Source: Pseudomonas sp. B6002 | GTDB taxonomy: Bacteria > Pseudomonadota > Gammaproteobacteria > Pseudomonadales > Pseudomonadaceae | Reading direction: 5' to 3' | Length of the DNA: 64,000 bases | Assembly (NCBI RefSeq): GCF_013385985.1 | Contig: NZ_JACAOY010000012.1 | Span: 1-64,000, forward strand | Shown: positions 11,450 through 20,603 of the stretch, in pieces | How the letters are laid out: every line of letters starts with the position of its first letter | Numbering within the stretch: the stretch's first letter is position 1 | The notes under the pieces: model-generated | Seen by the model: the letters and a program-made list of their open reading frames with translations, nothing else | Databases searched by the model: none | Told to the model about the DNA's origin: nothing | Translations under genes and position numbers: made by a program

Positions 11450-11914
11450 ATGGATATCCGTAAAGTTAAGAAACTGATCGAACTGCTGGAAGAATCCGGT
11501 ATCGACGAGCTGGAAATCAAGGAAGGCGAAGAGTCCGTACGGATCAGCCGTCACAGCAAGACCCCGGCTCAACAGTTCTACGCACCGCAAATGCAAGCAC
11601 CGGCTCCAGCCGCTGCTGCTCCGGCCGCCGCGCCTGCTGCCGCCGCTGCACCTGCCGCCCCGGCCGCGCCTGCGCTGAACGGTTTCGTGGTCAAGTCGCC
11701 AATGGTCGGTACCTTCTACCGCACCCCGGCACCGACCTCGCCAGCCTTCGTTGAAGTCGGCGCAACCGTGAAAGTGGGCGACACCATCTGCATCGTTGAA
11801 GCGATGAAGATGATGAACCACATCACGGCTGAAAAAGCCGGCGTCATCGAATCCATCCTGGTAGAAAACGGTCAGCCGGTTGAGTACGACCAGCCGCTGT
11901 TCACCATCGTTTGA
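11450..11914 (+). CDS. accB: Acetyl-CoA carboxylase biotin carboxyl carrier protein
   Basis: A 154-residue biotin carrier subunit of acetyl-CoA carboxylase, which makes malonyl-CoA for fatty acid synthesis. It has an N-terminal dimerisation region (1-40), an Ala/Pro-rich flexible linker (about 45-76) and a biotinyl domain (78-154). The biotinylated residue is Lys120 in EAMKMMN. A ribosome site GGGAGT precedes ATG 11450. accC follows 17 bp after the stop. Confidence 0.98.
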   Translation: MDIRKVKKLIELLEESGIDELEIKEGEESVRISRHSKTPAQQFYAPQMQAPAPAAAAPAAAPAAAAAPAAPAAPALNGFVVKSPMVGTFYRTPAPTSPAFVEVGATVKVGDTICIVEAMKMMNHITAEKAGVIESILVENGQPVEYDQPLFTIV

Positions 11915-11931
11915 ACCGCGGAGTGCCTTCG

Positions 11932-13293
11932 ATGTTGAAACCTGCGAAGAAACTGGAAAAAGTCCTGATCGCCAACCGCGGTGAGATCGCCCTGCGAATC
12001 CTGCGCGCCTGTAAGGAACAAGGCATCAAGACCGTCGCTGTTTACTCGACGGCCGACTCGGAACTGATGCACGTGAAACTGGCGGACGAAAGCATCTGCA
12101 TCGGCCCGCCACTGGCCACGAACTCGTACCTGAAAGTCCCAAGCATCATCGCCGCGGCAGAAGTGACCGGCGCTACCGCTATCCACCCAGGCTACGGTTT
12201 CCTCGCGGAAAACGCCGACTTCGTCGACCAGGTGGAAAAATCCGGCTTTACCTTCATCGGCCCCAAAGCCGAGACCATTCGCCTGATGGGCGACAAGGTC
12301 TCCGCCAAGGAAGCCATGATCGCGGCCGGCGTACCCACCGTTCCAGGTTCCGACGGCCCACTGCCTGAGGACGAGGAAACCGCTCTGCGCATTGGTCGCG
12401 AAGTCGGTTACCCGGTGATCATCAAGGCCGCCGGTGGCGGTGGTGGTCGCGGCATGCGCGTGGTGCACAAGGAAGAAGACCTGATCGAAGCCGCCAAGCA
12501 GACCCGCTCCGAAGCCGGCGCCTGGTTCAACAACCCGATGGTCTACCTGGAAAAATACCTGACCAACCCACGTCACGTGGAAGTGCAGGTATTGTCGGAC
12601 GGCCAGGGCCACGCCATTCACCTGGGTGACCGCGATTGCTCGCTGCAACGTCGCCACCAGAAGGTACTGGAAGAAGCCCCGGCACCGGGCCTGGACGAAA
12701 AAGCCCGCCAGGAAGTTCTGGCTCGCTGCGTCAAGGCGTGCATCGACATCAACTACCGTGGCGCCGGTACCTTTGAGTTCCTCTACGAGAACGGCCGCTT
12801 CTACTTCATCGAGATGAACACTCGTGTGCAAGTAGAGCACCCGGTTTCGGAGATGGTCACCGGTATCGACATCGTCAAGGAGATGCTGAGCATCGCCGCT
12901 GGCAACCCGCTGTCCTTCACCCAGGACGACGTGAAGATCCACGGCCACTCCCTGGAGTGCCGGATCAACGCCGAAGACCCGAAAACCTTTATCCCAAGCC
13001 CTGGCCTGGTCAAGCACTTCCACGCGCCCGGCGGCAACGGCGTACGTGTGGATTCGCACCTGTACAGCGGCTACAAGGTTCCGTCCAACTACGACTCGCT
13101 GATCGGCAAGCTGATCACCTGGGGCGCCACCCGCGACGAGGCCATGGCCCGTATGCGTAACGCCCTGGACGAAATCGTGGTTGACGGCATCAAGACCAAC
13201 ATCCCGCTGCACCGGGACCTGGTCCGTGATGAAGGCTTCTGCGAAGGTGGTGTGAACATTCACTACCTGGAACACAAGCTGGCTAACCAGTAA
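11932..13293 (+). CDS. accC: Acetyl-CoA carboxylase biotin carboxylase subunit
   Basis: A 453-residue ATP-grasp enzyme that carboxylates the biotin on AccB. The N-terminal biotin carboxylase fold ([20 protein letters not shown]), the glycine-rich ATP lid ([16 protein letters not shown]) and the catalytic/Mg region ([20 protein letters not shown]) are intact. ATG 11932 with upstream GGAG gives the standard N-terminus; an earlier in-frame TTG at 11911 would overlap accB. The stop codon sits in the left arm of a very long palindromic terminator. Confidence 0.98.
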   Translation: MLKPAKKLEKVLIANRGEIALRILRACKEQGIKTVAVYSTADSELMHVKLADESICIGPPLATNSYLKVPSIIAAAEVTGATAIHPGYGFLAENADFVDQVEKSGFTFIGPKAETIRLMGDKVSAKEAMIAAGVPTVPGSDGPLPEDEETALRIGREVGYPVIIKAAGGGGGRGMRVVHKEEDLIEAAKQTRSEAGAWFNNPMVYLEKYLTNPRHVEVQVLSDGQGHAIHLGDRDCSLQRRHQKVLEEAPAPGLDEKARQEVLARCVKACIDINYRGAGTFEFLYENGRFYFIEMNTRVQVEHPVSEMVTGIDIVKEMLSIAAGNPLSFTQDDVKIHGHSLECRINAEDPKTFIPSPGLVKHFHAPGGNGVRVDSHLYSGYKVPSNYDSLIGKLITWGATRDEAMARMRNALDEIVVDGIKTNIPLHRDLVRDEGFCEGGVNIHYLEHKLANQ

Positions 13294-13349
13294 GTGACCA
13301 CCCACAAAAAAGCCGCCCTCGGGCGGTTTTTTTGTGGGTGGCCACTTAC
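13290..13349. terminator. Long palindromic bidirectional terminator after accC
   Basis: A near-perfect 60-bp inverted repeat (27 of 29 arm positions match) starts inside the accC stop codon. The inner core is a GC stem CCGCCC/GGGCGG with A-runs before and T-runs after, a classic intrinsic terminator readable on both strands. Confidence 0.93.
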
Positions 13350-13350
13350 G

Positions 13351-13433
13351 TGTAGGAGCCGGCTTGCCGGCGATAGGCCCGCAAGCCCTGCATCAACTTC
13401 ACGGCCGCCATCGCCGGCAAGCCGGCTCCTACA
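13351..13433. repeat. REP pair, GTAGGAGCCGGC type
   Basis: It starts one base after the accC terminator. The inverted arms flank a spacer of about 30 nt. Confidence 0.9.
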
Positions 13434-13456
13434 ATTTCAGGATGGATACATTCCTC

Positions 13457-13577
13457 TGTGGGAGCGGGCTTGTGTGGGAGTCGGGCTTGCCCGCGATGCA
13501 GTCGCCTCGGAGTATCAGTAATACCGAGGTGATGCTATCGCAGGCAAGCCAGCTCCCACACAAGCCCGGCTCCCACA
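13457..13577. repeat. Nested/compound REP element
   Basis: An inner REP pair (GTGGGAG..GGGCTTGCCCGCGAT to ATCGCAGGCAAGCCAGCTCCCAC) lies inside a second, outer inverted pair (TGTGGGAGCGGGCTTG and CAAGCCCGGCTCCCACA). Together with the element before it, this fills most of the 380-bp accC-prmA gap. Confidence 0.85.
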
Positions 13578-13673
13578 TTTGTTATGTGTACACCCCTCCC
13601 GCCGCTCGCGTAAACTTGCGCCCTTTCGCAGCCCCGCTGCGCTGCACATTCAATTTTTTCAAAGGTGCCCGCC

Positions 13674-14552
13674 ATGCCTTGGCTGCAAGTCCGTCTCGCC
13701 ATCAGCCCAGAACAAGCCGAAACCTATGAAGACGCTTTCCTCGAAGTCGGCGCTGTATCGGTAACCTTCATGGACGCCGAAGACCAGCCGATCTTCGAGC
13801 CGGAACTCAACACCACCCCGCTGTGGTCCCACACCCACTTGCTGGCCCTGTTCGAAGACGGCACCGATGCCGCCAGCGTACTGGCCCACATGGAACTGCT
13901 CACCGGCGGCCCGCTGCCCGAGCATCACAGCGAAGTCATCGAAGACCAGGACTGGGAACGCAGCTGGATGGACAACTTCCAGCCCATGCGTTTCGGCCAG
14001 CGCCTGTGGATCGTGCCAAGCTGGCACGCCGCGCCGGAACCGGATGCGGTCAACTTGCTGCTGGACCCGGGCCTCGCGTTCGGCACCGGCACCCACCCCA
14101 CCACCGCGTTGTGCCTGGAATGGCTGGATGGCCAGGACCTGACCGACAGCCACGTGCTGGACTTCGGCTGCGGCTCGGGGATCCTCGCGATTGCCGCACT
14201 GTTGCTGGGCGCCAAAGAGGCGGTGGGTACCGACATCGACGTGCAGGCCCTGGAAGCCTCCCGCGATAACGCCGGGCGCAACAACATCCCTGAAGGCAAA
14301 TTCCCGCTCTACCTGCCGGAGCAATTGCCGCAGGTGCAGGCCGATGTGCTGGTGGCGAACATCCTCGCCGGCCCGCTGGTGTCCCTGGCCCCGCAACTGT
14401 CGAGCCTGGTCAAGCCGGGCGGGCGCCTGGCGCTGTCGGGCATCCTCGCTGAGCAAGGCGAAGACGTCGCCGCGGCCTATGCGAAGGATTTCGAGCTGGA
14501 CCCTATCGCCAACCGTGATGGCTGGGTACGCATCAGCGGTCGTCGGCGCTAG
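13674..14552 (+). CDS. prmA: Ribosomal protein L11 methyltransferase
   Basis: A 292-residue SAM-dependent methyltransferase that trimethylates ribosomal protein L11. The N-terminal L11-recognition domain (1-100) begins [16 protein letters not shown]. The catalytic domain carries the SAM-binding loop [13 protein letters not shown], preceded by [19 protein letters not shown], with the downstream [11 protein letters not shown] motif. ATG 13674 with AAAGGTG upstream gives the family-standard length. The DUF3426 gene follows after 30 bp. Confidence 0.97.
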   Translation: MPWLQVRLAISPEQAETYEDAFLEVGAVSVTFMDAEDQPIFEPELNTTPLWSHTHLLALFEDGTDAASVLAHMELLTGGPLPEHHSEVIEDQDWERSWMDNFQPMRFGQRLWIVPSWHAAPEPDAVNLLLDPGLAFGTGTHPTTALCLEWLDGQDLTDSHVLDFGCGSGILAIAALLLGAKEAVGTDIDVQALEASRDNAGRNNIPEGKFPLYLPEQLPQVQADVLVANILAGPLVSLAPQLSSLVKPGGRLALSGILAEQGEDVAAAYAKDFELDPIANRDGWVRISGRRR

Positions 14553-14582
14553 AATGAGCGCTTGCCTGAATCGGATGGCCGC

Positions 14583-15851
14583 ATGACCGACAGTTTCGTC
14601 ACCCAGTGCCCGCATTGCCAGACCCGCTTTCGCGTCAGCCACGCCCAGTTGAGCGTGGCCCGTGGCGTGGTGCGCTGCGGCTCGTGCCTGCAAGTGTTCA
14701 ACGCGGCTCGCCAGTTGCTGGAGCAACGCGCCAGCGCATCGGCCCCCGAAGCGCAGAAGCCGGTTGCCGCCGAGCCAGTGCCCGACGTTGCGCCTGAAGC
14801 CACCCCGCAGGCACCGCGAGCCATCAGCCAGAAGCAGTGGACGGCCGAAGAGCTGGACCTGGACAACCTGGACCTGGACGAAGAACTGGCCAAGCTGGAA
14901 CGCCGCGAGATTCAGCACACCCTGCCCGTTGGCGCAGACCGGCGTCAGCCGGGCGCCGATCGTCGGCAAAAGGAAGAGCCCCTCAGCGCCAGCCGCGATT
15001 CGGTCAAGGCCGAAGAAGAGAAATGGGCCGCCAGCCTCTTCAGCGAACCACCCGAAGAGCGCGCCGCCGCCGCCGAGATCGAGCCTGAACCAGCCAAGGC
15101 ACCTGCGGCCAGGCAGCGCACCGAACCGTCCATGTCGCTGCACATCGATGACCTCGACGATGAGCCCACCCTGCGCTCGACCGTGGACGACGAAGACATC
15201 GACCCGCCCTTCAGCCCCGTCACCCACGGCGAGGACGACGCCGAGCCCGAAGAGCGCCCCCAGCCTCGTCGCAAACAACGGGCACGCGGCCCTGCCAGCG
15301 TTCACGACGATGTGCTGCAGGACCTTGAAGACGACCCCTTGCACCTGTACGCACAAAAGCGTCCATCGGGCTGGGGCCGCCGCCTGATCTGGCTGCTGCT
15401 GGTGCTGATCGCTGCCGCCGGTCTGGCGGGCCAGTACATCGCCTATCAATTCGACGACCTGGCCCGCCAGGACGCCTACCGCCCGTGGTTCCAGGAACTG
15501 TGCCCGAAAGTGGGGTGTACGGTGCCATCGCGGGTGGATATCGCCCATATCAAGAGCAGCAACCTCGTGGTGCGCAGCCACCCGGACTTCGCCGGGGCGC
15601 TGGTGGTGGACGCCATCATCTATAACCGCGCCACGTTCTCCCAGCCCTTCCCGCTGCTGGAACTGCGCTTTGCCGACCTGAACGGCAACCTGATTGCCAG
15701 TCGTCGCTTCAAGCCTGCCGAATACCTCAACGGTGAACTGGCCGGCGTGAGCGAAATGCCATCGCAGACACCGATCCACATCTCCCTCGATATCCTGGAT
15801 CCAGGCAACAAAGCCGTGAATTACAGCCTGAGCTTCCACTCGCCCGAGTGA
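14583..15851 (+). CDS. Zinc-ribbon / DUF3426 membrane protein
   Basis: A 422-residue conserved protein of unknown function. It starts with an MJ0042-type zinc ribbon (Cys9-x2-Cys12 and Cys32-x2-Cys35). A long acidic, low-complexity stretch with many Glu/Asp/Ala/Pro residues follows (about 45-255), then one membrane segment (about 262-285, LIWLLLVLIAAAGLAGQYIA) and a C-terminal DUF3426 domain probably in the periplasm. ATG 14583 starts directly before the ribbon. It follows prmA closely, as in PAO1 (PA4851). Confidence 0.9.
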   Translation: MTDSFVTQCPHCQTRFRVSHAQLSVARGVVRCGSCLQVFNAARQLLEQRASASAPEAQKPVAAEPVPDVAPEATPQAPRAISQKQWTAEELDLDNLDLDEELAKLERREIQHTLPVGADRRQPGADRRQKEEPLSASRDSVKAEEEKWAASLFSEPPEERAAAAEIEPEPAKAPAARQRTEPSMSLHIDDLDDEPTLRSTVDDEDIDPPFSPVTHGEDDAEPEERPQPRRKQRARGPASVHDDVLQDLEDDPLHLYAQKRPSGWGRRLIWLLLVLIAAAGLAGQYIAYQFDDLARQDAYRPWFQELCPKVGCTVPSRVDIAHIKSSNLVVRSHPDFAGALVVDAIIYNRATFSQPFPLLELRFADLNGNLIASRRFKPAEYLNGELAGVSEMPSQTPIHISLDILDPGNKAVNYSLSFHSPE

Positions 15852-16036
15852 ACCGGTTCATGCACGAAGGTTTGACGGCGGCATATTGACTTTGCCGTGC
15901 TCGACCAAACCGACGGCGATAAAGAAATAACTGTTCAGATTTTATCCAATTCAGCCTTTATCCAGTCATCGAGAGCGGGTATCATGCCAACCCTTTTTCG
16001 AACTCTAATGATCCGGCCCCACAACAGGGAAGTCCT

Positions 16037-17050
16037 ATGTCGGCGGTACGCATCGGCCCATACACATTGCAAAACGGTTTGATTCTCGCCCCGATGGCGG
16101 GTGTCACCGACCAGCCCTTTCGTCAGCTGTGCAAGCGTTTGGGCGCAGGTCTTGTAGTCTCGGAAATGGTCACCAGCGACATGAGCTTGTGGAACACCCG
16201 CAAATCGCGCATGCGCATGATCCACGAAGGTGATCCCGAGCCCCGCTCGGTGCAGATCGCCGGTGGTGATGCACAGATGCTGGCGGACGCGGCCCGAGCC
16301 AACGTGGAGCTGGGCGCACAGATCATCGACATCAACATGGGCTGCCCGGCCAAGAAGGTCTGCAACAAGGCCGCCGGTTCCGCCCTGTTGAAAGATGAGC
16401 AGTTGGTTGCCGAGATCCTGCAGGCCGTTGTCGCCGCAGTCGATGTGCCGGTCACCCTGAAGATCCGTACCGGCTGGGACCGGGACAACAAGAACGGCCT
16501 GACGGTGGCGAAGATCGCCGAACAGGCAGGAATTACAGCGCTGGCGGTGCATGGCCGCACCCGCGCCGACCTTTACACCGGTGAAGCCGAGTACGACACC
16601 ATCGCCGCGATCAAGCAGGCGGTGTCGATGCCGGTCTTTGCCAATGGCGATATCGACTCAGCCGAAAAAGCCCGGCGCGTACTCGACGCAACCGGTGCCG
16701 ATGGTCTGTTGATAGGCCGGGCCGCCCAGGGGCGGCCGTGGATTTTCCGTGAGATCGAGCATTTTCTGCGTACCGGCGACGTGTTGCCGGCACCGGAGCT
16801 GATCGAGGTGGAACGTATTCTGCTAGAGCATCTGGCCGCCCTGCACGCCTTCTATGGGGACGTGATGGGAGTACGCATTGCTCGCAAGCATGTCGGCTGG
16901 TATCTCGCAACCCTGCCGGGCGCCAGGGAGTTTCGCGCCCACTTCAATCGTTTGGATGATACGGAAGCACAGTGCGCCAACGTTCGTGAGTTCTTCAGCG
17001 AGCGTTACAAGAGCCTGGGGACAGGGGACGGAGAGGGGGTGGCCGCATGA
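16037..17050 (+). CDS. dusB: tRNA-dihydrouridine synthase B
   Basis: A 337-residue FMN-dependent enzyme that reduces uridines in the tRNA D-loop. The TIM-barrel N-terminus [15 protein letters not shown] binds [23 protein letters not shown] carries the catalytic Cys, and [17 protein letters not shown] and [16 protein letters not shown] complete the family pattern. Its stop overlaps the fis start by 4 bp, the conserved dusB-fis operon that couples tRNA modification to Fis production. The 185-bp gap upstream holds the operon promoter and is AT-rich just before the gene. Confidence 0.97.
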   Translation: MSAVRIGPYTLQNGLILAPMAGVTDQPFRQLCKRLGAGLVVSEMVTSDMSLWNTRKSRMRMIHEGDPEPRSVQIAGGDAQMLADAARANVELGAQIIDINMGCPAKKVCNKAAGSALLKDEQLVAEILQAVVAAVDVPVTLKIRTGWDRDNKNGLTVAKIAEQAGITALAVHGRTRADLYTGEAEYDTIAAIKQAVSMPVFANGDIDSAEKARRVLDATGADGLLIGRAAQGRPWIFREIEHFLRTGDVLPAPELIEVERILLEHLAALHAFYGDVMGVRIARKHVGWYLATLPGAREFRAHFNRLDDTEAQCANVREFFSERYKSLGTGDGEGVAA

Positions 17051-17367
17051 CGATGATGACCGAGACTTTAGTGAGTGGAACAACACCCGTGAGCGACAAC
17101 GTCAATTTGAAACAGCACCTCAACACGCCGAGCGAAGAAGGCCAGACCCTTCGCGGGAGTGTCGAGAAGGCGCTGCACAATTATTTCGCCCACCTTGAGG
17201 GCGCTTCCGTCACGGACGTGTACAACCTGGTGCTCTCCGAAGTCGAGGCGCCGCTGCTCGAAAGCGTGATGAACTACGTCAAGGGCAACCAGACCAAAGC
17301 CAGTGAGCTGCTGGGCCTCAACCGTGGCACCTTGCGCAAAAAGCTCAAACAATACGATTTGCTGTAA
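17047..17367 (+). CDS. fis: Nucleoid-associated protein Fis
   Basis: A 106-residue DNA-bending protein that organises the nucleoid and modulates growth-rate-dependent promoters. The C-terminal helix-turn-helix ([20 protein letters not shown]) is essentially invariant. The N-terminus is the Pseudomonas form, slightly longer than the E. coli protein. The ATGA overlap with dusB indicates coupled translation. Confidence 0.97.
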   Translation: MTMMTETLVSGTTPVSDNVNLKQHLNTPSEEGQTLRGSVEKALHNYFAHLEGASVTDVYNLVLSEVEAPLLESVMNYVKGNQTKASELLGLNRGTLRKKLKQYDLL

Positions 17368-17385
17368 GCATTCAATCAAACCAGA

Positions 17386-17420
17386 AAGGCGCCCGCGTAA
17401 AAAACGGTCGCCTTTTTTGC
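17386..17420 (+). terminator. Possible weak terminator between fis and purH
   Basis: AAAGGCG and CGCCTTT form a 7-bp stem, followed by a T-run ending at about 17418. The loop is about 18 nt, so it may be partial. Confidence 0.5.
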
Positions 17421-17449
17421 TGACTCCTTTGCTTTTGATGGAAATTGAA

Positions 17450-19057
17450 ATGACCGACCAGACTACCCGCCTGCCGATCCGCCGCGCCTTGATCAGCGTT
17501 TCCGACAAGACCGGCATCCTCGAATTTGCCCGGGAGCTGGAAGCCCTGGGCGTGGAAATCCTCTCCACAGGCGGGACCTTCAAACTGCTGCAGGACAACG
17601 GCGTGGCCGCAGTAGAAGTGGCGGACTACACCGGTTTCGCAGAGATGATGGACGGTCGGGTCAAGACCCTGCACCCGAAAATCCACGGCGGCATCCTTGG
17701 CCGTCGCGGCACCGACGACGCCATCATGGCCGAGCACGGCATCAAGCCGATCGACCTGGTGGCCGTTAACCTGTACCCATTCGAAGCCACCATCAACAAG
17801 CCAGGCTGCGACCTGCCGACGGCCATCGAGAACATCGATATCGGCGGCCCGACCATGGTGCGCTCGGCAGCCAAGAACCACAAAGACGTGGCCATCGTGG
17901 TCAACGCCAGCGACTACGCCAACGTGCTGGAAAGCCTGAAAGCCGGCGGCCTGACCTACGCCCAGCGTTTCGACCTGATGCTCAAGGCATTCGAACACAC
18001 CGCGGCCTACGACGGCATGATCGCCAACTACATGGGCACGGTTAACCAGGCGGCTGAAACCCTGTCGACCGAAGGCCGCAGCCAGTTCCCGCGCACCTTC
18101 AACAGCCAGTTCATCAAGGCCCAGGAAATGCGCTACGGCGAGAACCCGCACCAGAGCGCGGCGTTCTACGTTGAAGCCAAACCCGCCGAAGTGGGCATCG
18201 CCACCGCGACCCAGCTGCAAGGCAAAGAGCTGTCCTACAACAACGTGGCCGACACCGACGCCGCGCTGGAATGTGTGAAGAGCTTCGTCAAGCCGGCCTG
18301 CGTGATCGTCAAGCACGCCAACCCGTGCGGCGTGGCCGTCAGCCCGGACGCCGAAGGCGGCATTCGCCAGGCCTACGAACTGGCTTACGCCACCGACACT
18401 GAATCGGCTTTCGGCGGCATCATCGCCTTCAACCGTGAGCTGGACGCTGAAACCGCCAAGGCGATTGTCGACCGTCAGTTCGTTGAAGTGATCATCGTCC
18501 CAAGCGTGAGCGAAGAGGCCCGTGCCATTGTCGCCGCCAAAGCCAACGTGCGCCTGCTGGCCTGCGGCGAGTGGTCGGCTGACCGCGCTGCTGCCTGGGA
18601 CTACAAGCGCGTCAACGGCGGCCTGCTGGTACAGAGCCGCGACATCGGCATGATCGGCAGCGAAGACCTGAAAGTCGTGACCAAGCGCGCCCCGACCGAG
18701 CAAGAGATCAACGACCTGATCTTCGCCTGGAAAGTCGCCAAGTACGTTAAGTCCAACGCCATCGTCTACGCCAAGAACCGCCAGACCATCGGTGTCGGCG
18801 CCGGCCAGATGAGCCGCGTGAACTCGGCGCGTATCGCCGCGATCAAAGCCGAGCACGCCGGTTTGCAGGTGGCGGGCTCGGTGATGGCCTCCGATGCGTT
18901 CTTCCCGTTCCGCGACGGCCTGGACAACGCGGCGAAAGCCGGCGTGACCGCCGTGATCCAGCCAGGCGGCTCGATGCGCGACGCAGAAGTGATTGCTGCT
19001 GCTGATGAAGCCGGCATCGCCATGGTCTTCACCGGTATGCGCCACTTCCGTCACTAA
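17450..19057 (+). CDS. purH: Bifunctional AICAR formyltransferase / IMP cyclohydrolase
   Basis: A 535-residue enzyme for the last two steps of IMP synthesis. The N-terminal cyclohydrolase domain (1-200) begins [18 protein letters not shown]. The C-terminal formyltransferase domain has the catalytic KHANPCGVA block and ends with the conserved [15 protein letters not shown] and [13 protein letters not shown] 17450 gives the standard N-terminus; longer in-frame starts reach back into fis. purD follows after a 138-bp gap holding a REP pair. Confidence 0.98.
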   Translation: MTDQTTRLPIRRALISVSDKTGILEFARELEALGVEILSTGGTFKLLQDNGVAAVEVADYTGFAEMMDGRVKTLHPKIHGGILGRRGTDDAIMAEHGIKPIDLVAVNLYPFEATINKPGCDLPTAIENIDIGGPTMVRSAAKNHKDVAIVVNASDYANVLESLKAGGLTYAQRFDLMLKAFEHTAAYDGMIANYMGTVNQAAETLSTEGRSQFPRTFNSQFIKAQEMRYGENPHQSAAFYVEAKPAEVGIATATQLQGKELSYNNVADTDAALECVKSFVKPACVIVKHANPCGVAVSPDAEGGIRQAYELAYATDTESAFGGIIAFNRELDAETAKAIVDRQFVEVIIVPSVSEEARAIVAAKANVRLLACGEWSADRAAAWDYKRVNGGLLVQSRDIGMIGSEDLKVVTKRAPTEQEINDLIFAWKVAKYVKSNAIVYAKNRQTIGVGAGQMSRVNSARIAAIKAEHAGLQVAGSVMASDAFFPFRDGLDNAAKAGVTAVIQPGGSMRDAEVIAAADEAGIAMVFTGMRHFRH

Positions 19058-19066
19058 AAGCACGAC

Positions 19067-19150
19067 TGTAGGAGCCGGCTTGCCGGCGATGGGGCCTTTG
19101 AAACCTGTGGTGATTCAGAGGCCGTCATCGCCGGCAAGCCGGCTCCTACA
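19067..19150. repeat. REP pair, GTAGGAGCCGGC type
   Basis: Inverted arms with a spacer of about 35 nt, in the gap between purH and purD. Confidence 0.9.
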
Positions 19151-19195
19151 GTGTGTGGTGTTCCCCAGAATTCAGCGTCATCCGAGGTTTTTGAA

Positions 19196-20488
19196 ATGAA
19201 TGTTTTGATCATTGGCAGCGGTGGCCGTGAACACGCCCTGGCCTGGAAAGTTGCCCAGGACCCACGCGTCCAGAAAGTCTTTGTTGCCCCGGGCAACGCC
19301 GGCACCGCCATTGAAGCCAAGTGCGAAAACGTCGCCATCGACGTCCTGGCCCTTGAGCAACTGGCTGACTTTGCCGAGAAAAACGTCTCCCTGACCATCG
19401 TTGGTCCGGAAGTGCCGCTGGTGGCTGGCGTCGTGGACCTGTTCCGCAGCCGTGGCCTGGACTGCTTCGGCCCGACCGCAGGCGCCGCCCAGCTGGAAGG
19501 CTCCAAGGCGTTCACCAAGGACTTCCTGGCGCGCCACAAAATCCCGACTGCCGACTACCAGAACTTCACCGAGATCGAGCCGGCCCTGGCTTACCTGCGT
19601 GAAAAAGGTGCGCCGATCGTGATCAAGGCCGACGGCCTGGCGGCCGGTAAAGGCGTGATCGTCGCCATGACCCTGCAGGAGGCCGAAGACGCCGTTCGCG
19701 ACATGCTCGCCGGCAATGCCTTTGGGGATGCGGGTTCGCGCGTGGTGATCGAGGAATTCCTCGACGGCGAAGAAGCCAGCTTCATCGTGATGGTCGACGG
19801 CAAGAACGTGCTGCCGATGGCCACCAGCCAGGACCACAAACGCGTCGGCGACGGCGACACGGGCCCTAACACGGGCGGCATGGGGGCTTACTCCCCGGCC
19901 CCGGTCGTGACCAGCGACGTGCACCAGCGTGTGATGGACCTGGTGATCTGGCCGACCGTGCGCGGCATGGCCGACGAAGGCAATGTGTACACCGGTTTCC
20001 TGTACGCCGGCCTGATGATCGACAAAGCCGGCAACCCGAAAGTCATCGAGTTCAACTGCCGCTTCGGCGACCCGGAAACCCAACCGGTGATGCTGCGCCT
20101 GCAATCGAGCCTGGTGCTGTTGGTGGAAGCCGCCCTCGCCCAGGCGCTGGACAAGGTCGAAGCGCAGTGGGACCCACGTCCGAGCGTCGGCATTGTGCTG
20201 GCCGCCGGTGGTTACCCGGCCGACTACGCCAAGGGCGATGTGATTGAAGGCCTGGACGCGGCTGCTACGCTGGAAGGCAAGGTGTTCCATGCGGGCACCG
20301 CGCTCAAGGATGGCAAGGTGGTGACCGCAGGTGGCCGCGTGTTGTGCGCCACCTCGATGGGTGCCAGTGTCGACGCCGCGCAGCAACAGGCGTACAAACT
20401 GGCCGCAGCAATCGATTGGAAAGGCTGCTTCTACCGCAAGGACATTGGCTACCGCGCCATTGCCCGTGAACGTGGCGAGAACAGCTGA
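19196..20488 (+). CDS. purD: Phosphoribosylamine-glycine ligase (GAR synthetase)
   Basis: A 430-residue ATP-grasp ligase that joins phosphoribosylamine and glycine in purine synthesis. It shows the N-terminal MNVLIIGSGGREHALAWK, the ATP-grasp loop IVIKADGLAAGKGVIVAM, the family signature EFNCRFGDPETQ and the segment GPNTGGMGAYSPAP. ATG 19196 is the canonical start; an earlier in-frame start lies inside the REP pair. The neighbouring purH suggests joint purine demand, though the REP between them may act in the transcript. Confidence 0.98.
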   Translation: MNVLIIGSGGREHALAWKVAQDPRVQKVFVAPGNAGTAIEAKCENVAIDVLALEQLADFAEKNVSLTIVGPEVPLVAGVVDLFRSRGLDCFGPTAGAAQLEGSKAFTKDFLARHKIPTADYQNFTEIEPALAYLREKGAPIVIKADGLAAGKGVIVAMTLQEAEDAVRDMLAGNAFGDAGSRVVIEEFLDGEEASFIVMVDGKNVLPMATSQDHKRVGDGDTGPNTGGMGAYSPAPVVTSDVHQRVMDLVIWPTVRGMADEGNVYTGFLYAGLMIDKAGNPKVIEFNCRFGDPETQPVMLRLQSSLVLLVEAALAQALDKVEAQWDPRPSVGIVLAAGGYPADYAKGDVIEGLDAAATLEGKVFHAGTALKDGKVVTAGGRVLCATSMGASVDAAQQQAYKLAAAIDWKGCFYRKDIGYRAIARERGENS

Positions 20489-20521
20489 ACAGCTACACTT
20501 GCGTAGCTATCCGTTCGGTTA

Positions 20522-20544
20522 GGCAAGGGCCTCTGGCCCTTGCC
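20522..20544. other. Perfect hairpin between purD and retS
   Basis: GGCAAGGGCC-TCT-GGCCCTTGCC is a perfect 10-bp stem with a 3-nt loop. No T-run follows, so it is either a Rho-associated or processing structure, or part of the retS leader. Confidence 0.6.
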
Positions 20545-20603
20545 GTACACATGTCGCCCCGCGCATAGTTAACCCGTGCATCAACCTACGAAGGGATTTC
20601 GCC

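Noticed and set aside
13351-13577. CRISPR array suspected from repeated GGAGC-rich units
   Set aside because: The units are inverted REP arms, not direct repeats with regular unique spacers, and no cas genes are present.
13659-15839. A 726-codon minus-strand open frame across prmA and the DUF3426 gene
   Set aside because: It covers two conserved genes on the other strand and shows no domain; GC-driven antisense frame.
20522-20544. Intrinsic terminator after purD
   Set aside because: The stem is perfect but no T-run follows; listed as a hairpin only.
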